Virus record (IMG/VR): IMGVR_UViG_3300045107_000287
Span: 1-34,674 of that record
Length of the DNA: 34,674 bases
Origin: a virus
Reading direction: 5' to 3' (one strand)
The position numbers and the translations under genes are program-made. Below the pieces are notes generated by a model that ran no database searches, was not told where the DNA came from, and saw nothing but the letters and a program-made list of their open reading frames with translations. Positions within the stretch are counted from its first letter, which is position 1. Each line of letters begins with the position of its first letter. This document shows positions 20,015 through 28,349 of the stretch, piece by piece.

Positions 20015-21964
20015 ATGGAGTACGACGGCGCCGACGACATCCAACGGGCCTGGCGCGAGGGGCTCACCCCCGATCCGCTGCTGACGGTCTCCGAATGGGC
20101 CGACCGCCATCGGGTGCTGTCCAGCAAGGCCTCCGCCGAGCCGGGGCGTTGGCGCACCAGCCGCACGCCTTACCTGCGCGAGATCATGGATTGCCTCTCA
20201 CCGACCTCGCCCATCGAGCGGGTGGTGTTCATGAAGGCCGCCCAGCTCGGCGCGACCGAGATGGGATCGAACTGGATCGGCTACGTGATCCACCACGCGC
20301 CGGGGCCGATGATGGCGGTCTGGCCGACGGTGGAGATGGCCAAGCGCAACTCCAAGCAGCGCATCGACCCGTTGATCGAGGAGTCGCCGGTGCTGTCCGA
20401 GCTGATCGCCCCGGCGCGCAGCCGGGATTCGGGCAACACGATCCTTGCCAAGGAGTTTCGCGGCGGCGTGCTGGTGATGACCGGCGCCAACAGTGCGGTG
20501 GGCTTACGCTCGATGCCGGTGCGGTATCTGTTCCTCGACGAGGTGGACGGCTACCCGCTGGACGTCGAGGGCGAAGGCGACGCGATCTCGCTGGCCGAGG
20601 CGCGCACCCGCACCTTTGCGCGGCGCAAGATCTTCATTGTCTCGACACCGACGATCTCGGGCGCGTCGGCCATCGAGCGTGAGTACGAAGCCAGCGACCA
20701 GCGGCGCTACTTCGTGCCCTGCCCGCATTGCTCGCACCGGCAGTGGCTGCGCTTCGAGCAGCTGCGCTGGGACAAGGGGCTACCGGAGACGGCGGCCTAC
20801 GTCTGCGAATCCTGCGAAGCCCCCATCGCCGAGCATCACAAGACCTGGATGCTGGAGCATGGGCAGTGGCGCGCAATGGCGCCCGGCGCCAAAACGGCAG
20901 GCTTTCACCTGTCGTCGCTGTACAGCCCGGTGGGCTGGCGTTCGTGGCGGGAGATCGCCGCTGCGTGGGAAGCCGCCGTCAGCAAAGAGTCGGGATCGGC
21001 CGCCGCCATCAAGACCTTCAAGAACACCGAACTCGGCGAGACCTGGGTCGAGGAAGGCGAAGCGCCCGACTGGCAGCGCCTCATCGAGCGGCGCGAGGAT
21101 TACCCCATCGGCCGCGTGCCTGCCGGCGGCCTGCTGCTGGTGGGCGGTGCCGACGTGCAGAAGGATCGCATCGAGGCCTCGATCTGGGCCTTCGGGCGCG
21201 GCAAGGAAGCTTGGCTGGTGGAACACCGCGTGCTGATGGGCGACACGGCGCGGGATGCGGTGTGGAAGCGCCTCGCTGAGATGCTGGCCGAGACCTGGAC
21301 GCACGCCAGCGGCGCGCCGATGCCGCTGGCGCGCTTTGCGCTGGACACCGGCTTTGCCACGCAGGAGGCTTATGCCTTCGTGCGCGCTTGCCGTGACGCG
21401 CGTGTGATGGCCGTCAAGGGCGTCGCCAGGGGCGCTGCGCTCATCGGCACGCCCACCGCCGTCGATGTCTCGCAGGGCGGCAAGAAGCTGCGCCGTGGCA
21501 TCAAGGTCTACAGCGTGGCGGTGGGCATCGCCAAGCTGGAGCTCTACAACAACCTGCGCAAGAGCGCCGACGTGGCCGAAGACGGCGTGACGGTGGCCTA
21601 CCCGGTCGGCTACGTCCATCTGCCCAGGATCGACGCCGAGTTCATCCAGCAACTCTGCGCCGAGCAACTGATCACCCGCCGCGACCGCAACGGCTACCCG
21701 GTGCGTGAATGGCAAAAGATGCGCGAGCGCAACGAAGCGCTCGACTGCTACGTCTACGCCCGCGTGGCCGCGTCAAGCGCGGGTCTGGATCGCTTCGAGG
21801 AACGCCACTGGCGGGAACTGGAGCGACAACTGGGGTTGGCCAGTCCCCCAGCCCTTGAAACACCTACTGAATCGATCAACGAGGCCACCCAACGCGGTGG
21901 CCTCGCTGTTTCTGGCAACCGCAACACCGGTCGGCGCGTGATCAAAAGCCGCTGGCTGTCCTGA
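20015..21964 (+). CDS. Phage terminase large subunit, GpA family
   Basis: A 649-aa packaging motor and nuclease of the lambda gpA family. The ATPase part (about residues 50-280) has KAAQLGATEM as the variant Walker A and YLFLDEVDG as Walker B. Two CxxC pairs (CPHC and CESC, about 235-270) form a zinc-binding insert typical of the family. The nuclease part begins near GGADVQKDRIEAS (about 370) with conserved Asp residues and continues to FALDTGFATQEAY. The start at 20015 lies 5 nt after the small-subunit stop; a TTG at 20006 in the same frame is possible. A gpA-type terminase implies cos packaging. Confidence 0.95.
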   Translation: MEYDGADDIQRAWREGLTPDPLLTVSEWADRHRVLSSKASAEPGRWRTSRTPYLREIMDCLSPTSPIERVVFMKAAQLGATEMGSNWIGYVIHHAPGPMMAVWPTVEMAKRNSKQRIDPLIEESPVLSELIAPARSRDSGNTILAKEFRGGVLVMTGANSAVGLRSMPVRYLFLDEVDGYPLDVEGEGDAISLAEARTRTFARRKIFIVSTPTISGASAIEREYEASDQRRYFVPCPHCSHRQWLRFEQLRWDKGLPETAAYVCESCEAPIAEHHKTWMLEHGQWRAMAPGAKTAGFHLSSLYSPVGWRSWREIAAAWEAAVSKESGSAAAIKTFKNTELGETWVEEGEAPDWQRLIERREDYPIGRVPAGGLLLVGGADVQKDRIEASIWAFGRGKEAWLVEHRVLMGDTARDAVWKRLAEMLAETWTHASGAPMPLARFALDTGFATQEAYAFVRACRDARVMAVKGVARGAALIGTPTAVDVSQGGKKLRRGIKVYSVAVGIAKLELYNNLRKSADVAEDGVTVAYPVGYVHLPRIDAEFIQQLCAEQLITRRDRNGYPVREWQKMRERNEALDCYVYARVAASSAGLDRFEERHWRELERQLGLASPPALETPTESINEATQRGGLAVSGNRNTGRRVIKSRWLS

Positions 21965-21981
21965 CACCCCAAGGAGAAAAC

Positions 21982-22473
21982 ATGAGTCTTGCCACCCGTA
22001 TCGAAAGCCTGGTCATCCGCGTCGCGCAGGAGTTCAACGATGTGCGCGCCAAGGCAGGCAACCTGGCCAACCTCACCACCACCGACAAGTCGAATCTGGT
22101 CGCGGCCATCAACGAACTGAAGGCCGCCGTGGTGTCGTCGGCGGTGATCGACGATGCGCAAGTCGCCACCACCAGCACCTATTCGTCGAGCAAGATCGTC
22201 ACGCTGCTCGATGCGCTCAAGGCGGAAATCTTGGGTGGAGCGGACGCCGCCTACGACACGCTGGTGGAAATCCAGCAACTGCTGCAGAACGGAACCAGCG
22301 GTCTGGACGCGCTGCTCGCCGCCGTCAACAACCGCGTGCGCTTCGATGCGGCGCAGTCGCTGACCGTGGCCGAGCAACTTCAGGCGCGCAGCAATATCGG
22401 CGCGGTCGCGGCCAGCGATGTCGGCAATACCGACACCGATTTCGTTGCCGTATTCGAAGGGGCACTGGTCTGA
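21982..22473 (+). CDS. Fibre-like structural protein, unknown
   Basis: A 163-aa protein starting MSLATRIESLVIRVAQEFNDV, so the N-terminus is like that of the next gene (MSLASRISALASRVG). The middle (LVAAINELKAAVV, LLDALKAEILGGADAAYDTLVEIQQLLQ, about residues 36-100) has the coiled, low-complexity look of tail-fibre shafts, and the end (LQARSNIGAVAASDVGNTDTDFVAVFE) resembles fibre proteins too. It lies between terminase and the connector gene, an unusual place for a fibre. It may decorate the capsid or form part of a head fibre. The Shine-Dalgarno sequence AAGGAG is upstream. Confidence 0.75.
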   Translation: MSLATRIESLVIRVAQEFNDVRAKAGNLANLTTTDKSNLVAAINELKAAVVSSAVIDDAQVATTSTYSSSKIVTLLDALKAEILGGADAAYDTLVEIQQLLQNGTSGLDALLAAVNNRVRFDAAQSLTVAEQLQARSNIGAVAASDVGNTDTDFVAVFEGALV

Positions 22474-22865
22474 TGAGTCTCGCATCGCGCATCAGTGCGC
22501 TCGCCAGTCGTGTCGGCCTCGAGGTCAAGACCAAGATCGACGCCAGCCACCCCGGCGTGGCCCGGGCGTGGGTGTGTTTCGGCTATGTCGGCAACCAGGT
22601 CGTCGTGCGCGCATCGCACAACGTGGTCAGCGTGACCCGGACGGCGGCGGGGCGCTACCGCGTGACCTTCGCCACTGCCATGCCCGACGCCAGCTATTGC
22701 TGGACGGCGCTGGCCCGCAGCAGCACCAACAGCGGCACGCAGCGCATTGCCATCGTGCGATCCAGCACCGACCAGAAGACCGCTCAGTACGTTGACATCA
22801 GTTGCGCCACCGCGTCTGCATCGTTCGACGACTCCACCGAAATCAACCTCACGGTGTTCCGCTGA
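22473..22865 (+). CDS. Fibre-tip-like beta domain protein, unknown
   Basis: A 130-aa protein. The N-terminal 16 residues copy the start of the preceding protein. Residues about 30-130 (VVRASHNVVSVTRTAAGRYRVTF, ATAMPDASYCWTALA, EINLTVFR) match the beta-rich domain often found at the C-terminus of tail-fibre proteins. The start codon overlaps the upstream stop (TGATG). The two genes look like a split fibre: a shaft in the first and a tip in the second, joined by the shared N-terminal anchor. The gene order suggests the head side of the virion rather than the tail tip, but this needs testing. Confidence 0.78.
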   Translation: MSLASRISALASRVGLEVKTKIDASHPGVARAWVCFGYVGNQVVVRASHNVVSVTRTAAGRYRVTFATAMPDASYCWTALARSSTNSGTQRIAIVRSSTDQKTAQYVDISCATASASFDDSTEINLTVFR

Positions 22866-23086
22866 TGGCCCACACCCAAGCACACCTCGACGCGCTGGAA
22901 GCGGCGCTCGCCAAAGGCGAGAAGCGCGTGAGCTTCGGCGACAAGACCGTCGAATACCGCAGCGTCGATGAACTCCAGGCCGCCATTGCGGCGGTCAAGC
23001 GCGACCTCTTAGAGCAGGCCGTGGACACCGGGCTGTGGCCCGGTGCGCCTCGGCAGATCCGCGTCACCACGGGCAAGGGGTTCTGA
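22865..23086 (+). CDS. gpW-like head-tail joining protein
   Basis: A 73-aa protein. The sequence (AHLDALEAALAKGEKRVSFGDKTVEYRSVDELQAAIAAVKRDL, residues about 5-50) has two helices around a short hairpin, the gpW fold. gpW closes the head after packaging and forms a platform for the tail in lambda. It stands where W stands in lambda, between terminase and portal. Both junctions are 1-nt overlaps, so it is tightly coupled with its neighbours. Confidence 0.88.
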   Translation: MAHTQAHLDALEAALAKGEKRVSFGDKTVEYRSVDELQAAIAAVKRDLLEQAVDTGLWPGAPRQIRVTTGKGF

Positions 23087-24579
23087 TGGGTTGGCTGTCC
23101 CAGGTTCGCCGTCGTCTGTTCGGCGGCACGCCGCTTTACGACGGCATCGGTGGCGGCCGTCGCGCCTTGGCGTGGCAGGTCGGCAATCCCGGTGCCGTCG
23201 CCGCACTGGCATTCACCCAGAACGAACTGCGCGCCAAGAGCCGCGATCTGGTCCGCCGCAATGCCTGGGCAGCGGCAGGCGTCGAAGCCTTTGTCTCGAA
23301 CGCCATCGGCACCGGCATCAAGCCGCAGAGCATGGTGGTCGATCAGGCGCTGCGCGAGGCGATACACAGCCTGTGGTGGGACTGGTGCGAGGAGGCCGAT
23401 GCGGCGGGGCTCACCGATTTCTACGGCCTGCAGGCCTTGGCCTGTCGCGCCATGTGTGAGGGCGGTGAATGTCTGGTGCGGCTGCGCTATCGGCGCCCGG
23501 AGGACGGCCTGCCGGTGGGACTGCAGTTGCAGTTGCTCGAACCCGAACACCTGCCAGCCACGCTGAATCAGGAGTTGGCTTCCGGAAACGTCATCCGTGC
23601 GGGCATCGAGTTCGACAAGCTCGGACGGCGGGTGGCTTACCACCTGTACCGCTCGCATCCGAACGATGGTGCTTTGGCCCCGATGTCGGGCACGGGCGGG
23701 ATGGAGACGGTGCGCGTTCCGGCCAGCGAAATCATCCACCTGTTTCGTCCCTTGCGGCCCGGACAGATCCGGGGTGAACCGTGGCTGGCCCGGGCGCTGG
23801 TCAAGCTCAACGAACTCGACCAGTACGACGACGCCGAGCTCGTGCGCAAGAAAACCGCCGCGATGTTCGCGGGCTTCATCACGCGTCTGTCCCCCGAGGA
23901 CAACCTGATGGGTGAAGGCCTCCCGGATGCCAGCGGTGCGGCATTGGCCGGGCTGGAGCCGGGCACGCTGCAGATCCTGGAGCCCGGCGAGGATGTGAAG
24001 TTCAGCCAGCCCGCCGACGTGGGCGCGAGCTACGCCGAATTCCTGCGCATGCAGTTCCGGGCGGTGGCAGCGGCGATGGGCATCACTTACGAGATGCTGA
24101 CCGGCGACCTGACGCAAGTGAACTACTCGTCGATCCGGGCCGGGCTGCTGGAGTTTCGCCGCCGCTGCGAGGCCATCCAGCATGGCGTGATCGTCCACCA
24201 GCTATGCCGCCCGATCTGGCGGGCATGGATGGAGCAAGCCGTTTTGGAGGGTGCTCTGGCGCTGCCGCAGTTCAGCGAGAAGAAGCGCGACTACTTCGCC
24301 GCCAAGTGGATTCCACAGGGCTGGCAGTGGGTCGATCCCAAGAAGGAATTCGACGCGATGCTGACCGCCATTCGCGCCGGGCTGCTGTCTCGCTCGGAAG
24401 CCATCTCGGCCTTCGGCTACGACGCCGAGGACATCGACCGCGAGATCGCCGCCGACAACCAGCGCGCCGATGCGCTTGGTCTGGTCTTTGACTCCGACCC
24501 GCGTCATGACAAGGCCCCTCCGAACGCCGCGAATGCGGCCGCCACGGTGGCCGTGCCGCAAGACCCACAAGGCAACTGA
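23086..24579 (+). CDS. Portal protein, lambda gpB family
   Basis: A 497-aa portal. Recognisable blocks are LVRRNAWAAAGVEAFVSNAIGTG (about 45-68), IHLFRPLRPGQIRGEPWLARAL (about 220-242), and the region around QMRFRAVAAAMGITYEMLTGDLTQVNYSSIRAGLLEFRR-type sequence at about 320-365, all typical of lambda-like portals. Twelve copies form the DNA entry ring at the capsid vertex and bind the terminase. The start overlaps the gpW-like stop (TGATG). The tail after residue 470 is Ala-rich and probably disordered. Confidence 0.94.
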   Translation: MGWLSQVRRRLFGGTPLYDGIGGGRRALAWQVGNPGAVAALAFTQNELRAKSRDLVRRNAWAAAGVEAFVSNAIGTGIKPQSMVVDQALREAIHSLWWDWCEEADAAGLTDFYGLQALACRAMCEGGECLVRLRYRRPEDGLPVGLQLQLLEPEHLPATLNQELASGNVIRAGIEFDKLGRRVAYHLYRSHPNDGALAPMSGTGGMETVRVPASEIIHLFRPLRPGQIRGEPWLARALVKLNELDQYDDAELVRKKTAAMFAGFITRLSPEDNLMGEGLPDASGAALAGLEPGTLQILEPGEDVKFSQPADVGASYAEFLRMQFRAVAAAMGITYEMLTGDLTQVNYSSIRAGLLEFRRRCEAIQHGVIVHQLCRPIWRAWMEQAVLEGALALPQFSEKKRDYFAAKWIPQGWQWVDPKKEFDAMLTAIRAGLLSRSEAISAFGYDAEDIDREIAADNQRADALGLVFDSDPRHDKAPPNAANAAATVAVPQDPQGN

Positions 24580-24580
24580 C

Positions 24581-25891
24581 ATGCAACTCGTTCATCTGGC
24601 GTCCCGGATCATTGGGACGCCGCTCCTCATTGCGCGTCCCAAACTCGACGTGATCCTTTCCGTGTTGGGTTCCCGCATCGGCTTGCCCGATCTGGACATG
24701 GCGATGCCGCTGCCCATGCCGCGCCAAAGCGCCACATCGGCTCCGGCGGGCATTGCCGTCATCCCGGTGGTCGGCACGCTGGTCCGGCGTTCGATGGGCA
24801 TCGAAGCCGCCTCGGGCCTGATGTCCTACGGCGAGATCGAAGCCCGCCTGGACGCCGCGCTGGCCGACCCGCAGGTGGCGGGCATCCTGCTCGATATGGA
24901 TTCGCCCGGCGGCGAGGCCTCGGGCGTGTTCGAACTGGCCGAGCGCATCCGCGCCGCCAGCACCATCAAGCCGATCTGGGCGCACGCCAACGATGCCGCC
25001 TACTCGGCGGCTTATGCCATCGCGGCGGCCTGTCAGCGCCTGACGCTGTCGCAGACCGCTGGCGTCGGGTCGATCGGCGTGATCGCGCTGCACGTTGACC
25101 AGTCGGTGAAGGACGCCAAAGACGGCCTGCACTACACCGCCGTTTTCGCGGGCAGCCACAAGAACGATTTCTCGCCGCACGAGCCCCTCAGCCCGCAGGC
25201 CACCACTGCGTTGCAGGCCGAGGTGGATCGCCTCTACGACATCTTCGTGCATCAGGTCGCACAGATGCGCGGCCTCGACCCGGATGCCGTGCGCGCCACC
25301 GAGGCGGGGCTGTTCTACGGCGATCAGGCGGTGGCCGCAGGCCTCGCCGACGCGGTGATGCCGCTCGATGCGGTGCTGACCGAGTTCACCGAGGCGTTGG
25401 CGGCCAAGCAGCGCTTGGCGCAGCCCGGCAGCGCCCGTGCATCCAAGCGAAGCCTGTCCACTCAATCCATTTCAAACCCGCCCCAAAGCAAACCGTTCAC
25501 CCTGGAGAACAGCATGACCGAACCCAGAGACGAGCACGAAGACACCGCCCTTGATCCGACCGAGGCCGATCCGCAAGGCGATCCGCCGCAGCCCGACACC
25601 GATCCGCAGCCGACGCCTGCAGCCCAAGCCGCTCTGACGCCGTCCAACGCCTGCGGTCGCGCCCAGGCGCAGGCCATTGCGGAGTTGTGCCTGATCGCGG
25701 GCCAGTCCCAACGCACGGCGGAATTCCTCGCAGCAGGCTTCTCGGAAGCGCAGGTGCGTCGCGCCTTGCTCGACGCCCGTGCCGACCAACCCGAAATCGC
25801 CTCGCGCATCACCGCCGAGGCAGGAACCAGCCAGCACCCGGAAAACAGTCCGGTGGTCGCTGCCGTCAAGAAGCTCACCGCCAAGGAGTAA
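24581..25891 (+). CDS. Head maturation protease (S49/SppA-like), lambda gpC type
   Basis: A 436-aa protein. Residues about 55-270 form the S49 serine-peptidase domain: IAVIPVVGTLVRR, ILLDMDSPGGEASG (oxyanion region), HANDAAYSAAYAIAAAC (nucleophile Ser in YSAAY) and QTAGVGSIGVIALHVDQS with the general-base Lys downstream. It cuts the scaffold and portal during head maturation. Residues about 310-436 are acidic and Pro-rich and form the scaffold. An internal start with its own ribosome site (25514) would make that part alone, as Nu3 is made from C in lambda. The gene precedes the decoration and capsid genes. Confidence 0.93.
   Translation: MQLVHLASRIIGTPLLIARPKLDVILSVLGSRIGLPDLDMAMPLPMPRQSATSAPAGIAVIPVVGTLVRRSMGIEAASGLMSYGEIEARLDAALADPQVAGILLDMDSPGGEASGVFELAERIRAASTIKPIWAHANDAAYSAAYAIAAACQRLTLSQTAGVGSIGVIALHVDQSVKDAKDGLHYTAVFAGSHKNDFSPHEPLSPQATTALQAEVDRLYDIFVHQVAQMRGLDPDAVRATEAGLFYGDQAVAAGLADAVMPLDAVLTEFTEALAAKQRLAQPGSARASKRSLSTQSISNPPQSKPFTLENSMTEPRDEHEDTALDPTEADPQGDPPQPDTDPQPTPAAQAALTPSNACGRAQAQAIAELCLIAGQSQRTAEFLAAGFSEAQVRRALLDARADQPEIASRITAEAGTSQHPENSPVVAAVKKLTAKE
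25514..25891 (+). CDS. Nested scaffold protein, Nu3-like (internal start in protease gene)
   Basis: A 125-aa product in the same frame as the protease. ATG at 25514 is preceded by CTGGAGAACAGC, giving GGAG with a spacing of 6 nt. The sequence begins MTEPRDEHEDTALD, is acidic and Pro-rich, and ends in a helical, basic segment (AAVKKLTAKE). Acidic, helical proteins encoded at the 3' end of the protease gene act as scaffolds for capsid assembly in lambda-like phages and are cleaved afterwards. The existence of a separate product is inferred from the ribosome site and the family plan. Confidence 0.65.
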   Translation: MTEPRDEHEDTALDPTEADPQGDPPQPDTDPQPTPAAQAALTPSNACGRAQAQAIAELCLIAGQSQRTAEFLAAGFSEAQVRRALLDARADQPEIASRITAEAGTSQHPENSPVVAAVKKLTAKE

Positions 25892-25894
25892 GCC

Positions 25895-26272
25895 ATGTCC
25901 ACAGTCGCTCAACCCAAAAATCTCGGCGACCTGCTCAAGTACGAAGCGCCGAATCTCTACTCGCGTGACCAGGACACCGTCGCGGCCGCGCAGAATCTGT
26001 CACTGGGCACCGTGGTGGGCCGCGAAACGGCTACCGCCAAGCTCAAGGCCCTCGACCCGAGCGCCACGGACGGCACGGAAACCGCCGTGGGCGTGCTCGG
26101 CAATGACGTCGATGCGACGCTGATCGACCGCGAGGACGCCATCCTGATCGCCCGTCACGCCATCGTCGCGCGCGGCGCATTGGTCTGGCCCACCGGTATC
26201 ACGGCCGCGCAAAAAGCCGCCGCCGTCGCCCAACTGGAAGTGCGCGGCATCCTGGTCCGCGACAGCGTCTGA
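25895..26272 (+). CDS. Head decoration protein, lambda gpD family
   Basis: A 125-aa protein. The family signature is visible in the middle: LSLGTVVGRETATAKLKAL (about 30-50), AVGVLGNDVDATLIDREDAILIARHAIV (about 65-95) and the end VAQLEVRGILVRDSV. Trimers bind the outside of the expanded capsid and stabilise it. AAGGAG stands upstream of the ATG at 25895. It sits between the protease/scaffold and major capsid genes, as D does in lambda. Confidence 0.92.
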   Translation: MSTVAQPKNLGDLLKYEAPNLYSRDQDTVAAAQNLSLGTVVGRETATAKLKALDPSATDGTETAVGVLGNDVDATLIDREDAILIARHAIVARGALVWPTGITAAQKAAAVAQLEVRGILVRDSV

Positions 26273-26300
26273 CCGACACCCCCGATCCCACCCCGCACGA

Positions 26301-26318
26301 CCCGCCGCCGGCGGGTTT
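26301..26318 (+). terminator. Hairpin between decoration and capsid genes
   Basis: CCCGCC/GGCGGG stem with a 3-nt GCC loop, followed by TTTGCTGTTT. It lies in the 66-nt gap between gpD-like and capsid genes. It could be a partial terminator or an RNA-stabilising hairpin that sets the ratio of the two proteins. Confidence 0.5.
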
Positions 26319-26338
26319 GCTGTTTCTGGAGTCCCGAC

Positions 26339-27361
26339 ATGCTCAATCCCTTCGACAACCCCGGCTTCTCGATGGCGAGCCTCACGGCCGCCATCAACCT
26401 CCTGCCCAACCGCTATGGGCGGCTGGAGCAACTCAACCTGTTCCCGGCCAGGCCGGTGCGCACCCGGCAGATCCTCGTCGAGGAATACGCCGGTCGTCTG
26501 AACCTGCTGCCCACCCGGCCGCCCGGCTCGCCCGGCACGGTGGGTGAACGGGGCAAACGCAAGCTGCGCTCCTTCGTGATCCCGCACATCCCCCACGACG
26601 ACGTGGTGCTGCCCGAGGAAGTGCAAGGCCTGCGCGCCTTCGGCTCGGAAACCGAGATGGAAGCCCTCGGCGGTGTCATGGCCCGCCATCTGGAGACCAT
26701 GCGCAACAAGCACGCCATCACCCTGGAGCATCTGCGCATGGGCGCGCTCAAGGGCAAGATCCTCGACGCCGATGGCAGTGAACTCGTCGATCTGTTCGAC
26801 GAGTTCGACATCACCCCGCCATCGGTGTCCTTCGAGTTCTCGACGGCGGCCGACAACGGGCAAATCAAGACGGCCTGTCTGGAACTGCTGGGCCTGATGG
26901 AGGATGGCCTTGCGGGCGAGTTCTCGACCGGCGTGCATGTGCTGTGCTCGACCGAGTTCTTCCGGGCGCTGACCACCCACAAGGAGGTCAAGACCGCCTA
27001 CCAGAACTGGCAGCAGGGTGCAGTGCTGATCAACGACATGCGCTCGGGTTTCAGCTACAGCGGCATCACCTTCGAGGAATACCGTGGGCAAGCATCCTAT
27101 GTGAAAGACGATGGCACGCTGGGCACGCGCCGCTTCATCGCCGCAGGGGAAGCCCATGCCTTCCCGGTCGGCACGGTGGACACCTTCGCGACCTACTTCG
27201 CGCCGGCGGACTTCAACGAGACCGTCAACACCCTCGGCCAGCCGCTGTATGCCAAGCAGGAGCCGCGCAAGTTCGACCGGGGCACCGATCTGCACACGCA
27301 GAGCAACCCGCTGCCGATGTGCCACCGCCCAGGCGTGCTGATCAAGCTCGTTGCAGCCTGA
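26339..27361 (+). CDS. Major capsid protein, lambda gpE family
   Basis: A 340-aa shell protein with the HK97 fold typical of the family. Recognisable parts are LNPFDNPGFSMASLTAAINLLPN at the N-terminus, RKLRSFVIPHIPHDDVVLPEEVQGLRAFGS-type sequence at about 77-105, ITLEHLRMGALKGKILDADGSEL (about 125-147) and a C-terminal block with ETVNTLGQPLYAKQEPRKFD (about 297-316). GGAG lies 8 nt upstream of the ATG. The stop overlaps the following start codon (TGATG). Confidence 0.94.
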   Translation: MLNPFDNPGFSMASLTAAINLLPNRYGRLEQLNLFPARPVRTRQILVEEYAGRLNLLPTRPPGSPGTVGERGKRKLRSFVIPHIPHDDVVLPEEVQGLRAFGSETEMEALGGVMARHLETMRNKHAITLEHLRMGALKGKILDADGSELVDLFDEFDITPPSVSFEFSTAADNGQIKTACLELLGLMEDGLAGEFSTGVHVLCSTEFFRALTTHKEVKTAYQNWQQGAVLINDMRSGFSYSGITFEEYRGQASYVKDDGTLGTRRFIAAGEAHAFPVGTVDTFATYFAPADFNETVNTLGQPLYAKQEPRKFDRGTDLHTQSNPLPMCHRPGVLIKLVAA

Positions 27362-27639
27362 TGGACGTCGCGACCTTGTACGAGGCAGCCCGCCATGCCG
27401 GACTGCTGACCGCCGTCACGGTGGCGGGCAGCACCGTGCACTGCGCCTTCCGGGCCCCCGACGAAACCGTGCTGGATGGTTTTGCACTGTCGCGGGACTA
27501 CCAGATCGACTACCCGGCGTCCTGGCTGACGCTGGCCGCCGGGGACACGGTCGAGGTGGCAGGCAACACCTATCAGGTGCGCGACGTGCGTGCCATCGGC
27601 GACGGCTCCGAGCGTCGCGCCTCGCTCTCCCAACTCTGA
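27361..27639 (+). CDS. Head-tail joining protein, gpFII-like
   Basis: A 92-aa protein. Residues about 1-90 predict a small beta barrel (LLTAVTVAGSTVHCAFRAPDETV, DTVEVAGNTYQVRDVRAIGDG). It stands directly after the capsid gene, where the lambda FII connector stands, and resembles phage head-tail attachment proteins. It would bind the neck and receive the tail. The start overlaps the capsid stop codon. The name rests mainly on position and size. Confidence 0.78.
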   Translation: MDVATLYEAARHAGLLTAVTVAGSTVHCAFRAPDETVLDGFALSRDYQIDYPASWLTLAAGDTVEVAGNTYQVRDVRAIGDGSERRASLSQL

Positions 27640-27652
27640 GGAACCCATGTGA

Positions 27653-27719
27653 ACCACCCCCACGCTCACTTCGTTCGCTGCCCCCCGAGGGGGCGCAGTA
27701 CGTTTGGGGCGGCCCGGCA
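27653..27719. repeat. REP-like palindromic element inside the late operon
   Basis: It starts near ACCCCCACGCTCACTTCG and ends near GGGGCGGCCCGGC. The core is a perfect 6-bp hairpin GCCCCC/GGGGGC with a CGA loop (27680-27694). I recall very similar repeats scattered between genes in Comamonadaceae chromosomes. It fills the gap between the joining protein and tail-terminator genes. Finding a host-type repeat in a tail operon is unusual. Confidence 0.6.
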
Positions 27720-27728
27720 CGTACTGCC

Positions 27729-28154
27729 ATGAACTCCGTCCGCGAGCGCCTCTTGCGGGAGGTCATCGCACGCCTGTCGTCGGCGATTGCCCCGACACCG
27801 GTGCTGCGCATGCCGGCCGTGCCGGTCACCCGCGAGGCCAGTCCAGCGCTGCTGCTGTTCGTCGATGGCGACAGCATCACTGCCCACGCCAACCATCTGG
27901 TCGACCGGCAACTGTCTGTCCGGCTTGCCGTGGTGGCGCGCGGTGCGGATGCCTTCGACGTCGCCGACCGGCTGCTCACTGCGGCCCATGCGGCCCTGCT
28001 CGCCGACCCGAATCTGGGCGGTCTGGCCATCGCCGTGCGCGAGATCGACGCCGAGTGGGAAGCCGAGGACGCTGACGCCGGGGCCGTGCTGCTGCCGGCG
28101 CGCTACGAGATCCGCTACCGCACCCATGCCATCGACCTCACCCGAACAGGATGA
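27729..28154 (+). CDS. Tail terminator-like protein (gpU position)
   Basis: A 141-aa protein. Residues about 2-140 (VRERLLREVIARLSSAIAP, NHLVDRQLSVRLAVVARGADAFDVADRLLTAAHAALL-type sequence at about 60-95, ending LLPARYEIRYRTHAIDL) have the alpha/beta plan of tail-terminator proteins that cap the tube. It stands before the tail-tube gene, as U does in lambda. The ATG at 27729 lies just beyond the REP-like repeat, and its ribosome site is weak. Confidence 0.8.
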   Translation: MNSVRERLLREVIARLSSAIAPTPVLRMPAVPVTREASPALLLFVDGDSITAHANHLVDRQLSVRLAVVARGADAFDVADRLLTAAHAALLADPNLGGLAIAVREIDAEWEAEDADAGAVLLPARYEIRYRTHAIDLTRTG

Positions 28155-28158
28155 ATCC

Positions 28159-28347
28159 ATGCACATCGAACTTCTCAAACCCCATACCCACGCAGGCAAG
28201 GGCCTCGCCGTGGGTGATCGCCTTGATCTGAATGACGCCAGCGCGCGTTGGCTGATCGCACAGGGCGTTGCCAAGGCGGCTGCGCCTGCCGCTGACAACA
28301 AACCCACCCGCCGCGATGTCACGTCCGGCACCAACCAAGGAGACTGA
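28159..28347 (+). CDS. Small DUF7210-like phage protein
   Basis: A 62-aa protein. The first half (MHIELLKPHTHAGKGLAVGD, then SARWLIAQGVAKAAA) fits the DUF7210 family of short proteins found before tail-tube genes; the second half is polar and disordered. It is separated from its neighbours by only 2-4 nt. The function is unknown, perhaps a tail assembly aid. Confidence 0.78.
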   Translation: MHIELLKPHTHAGKGLAVGDRLDLNDASARWLIAQGVAKAAAPAADNKPTRRDVTSGTNQGD

Positions 28348-28349
28348 CC

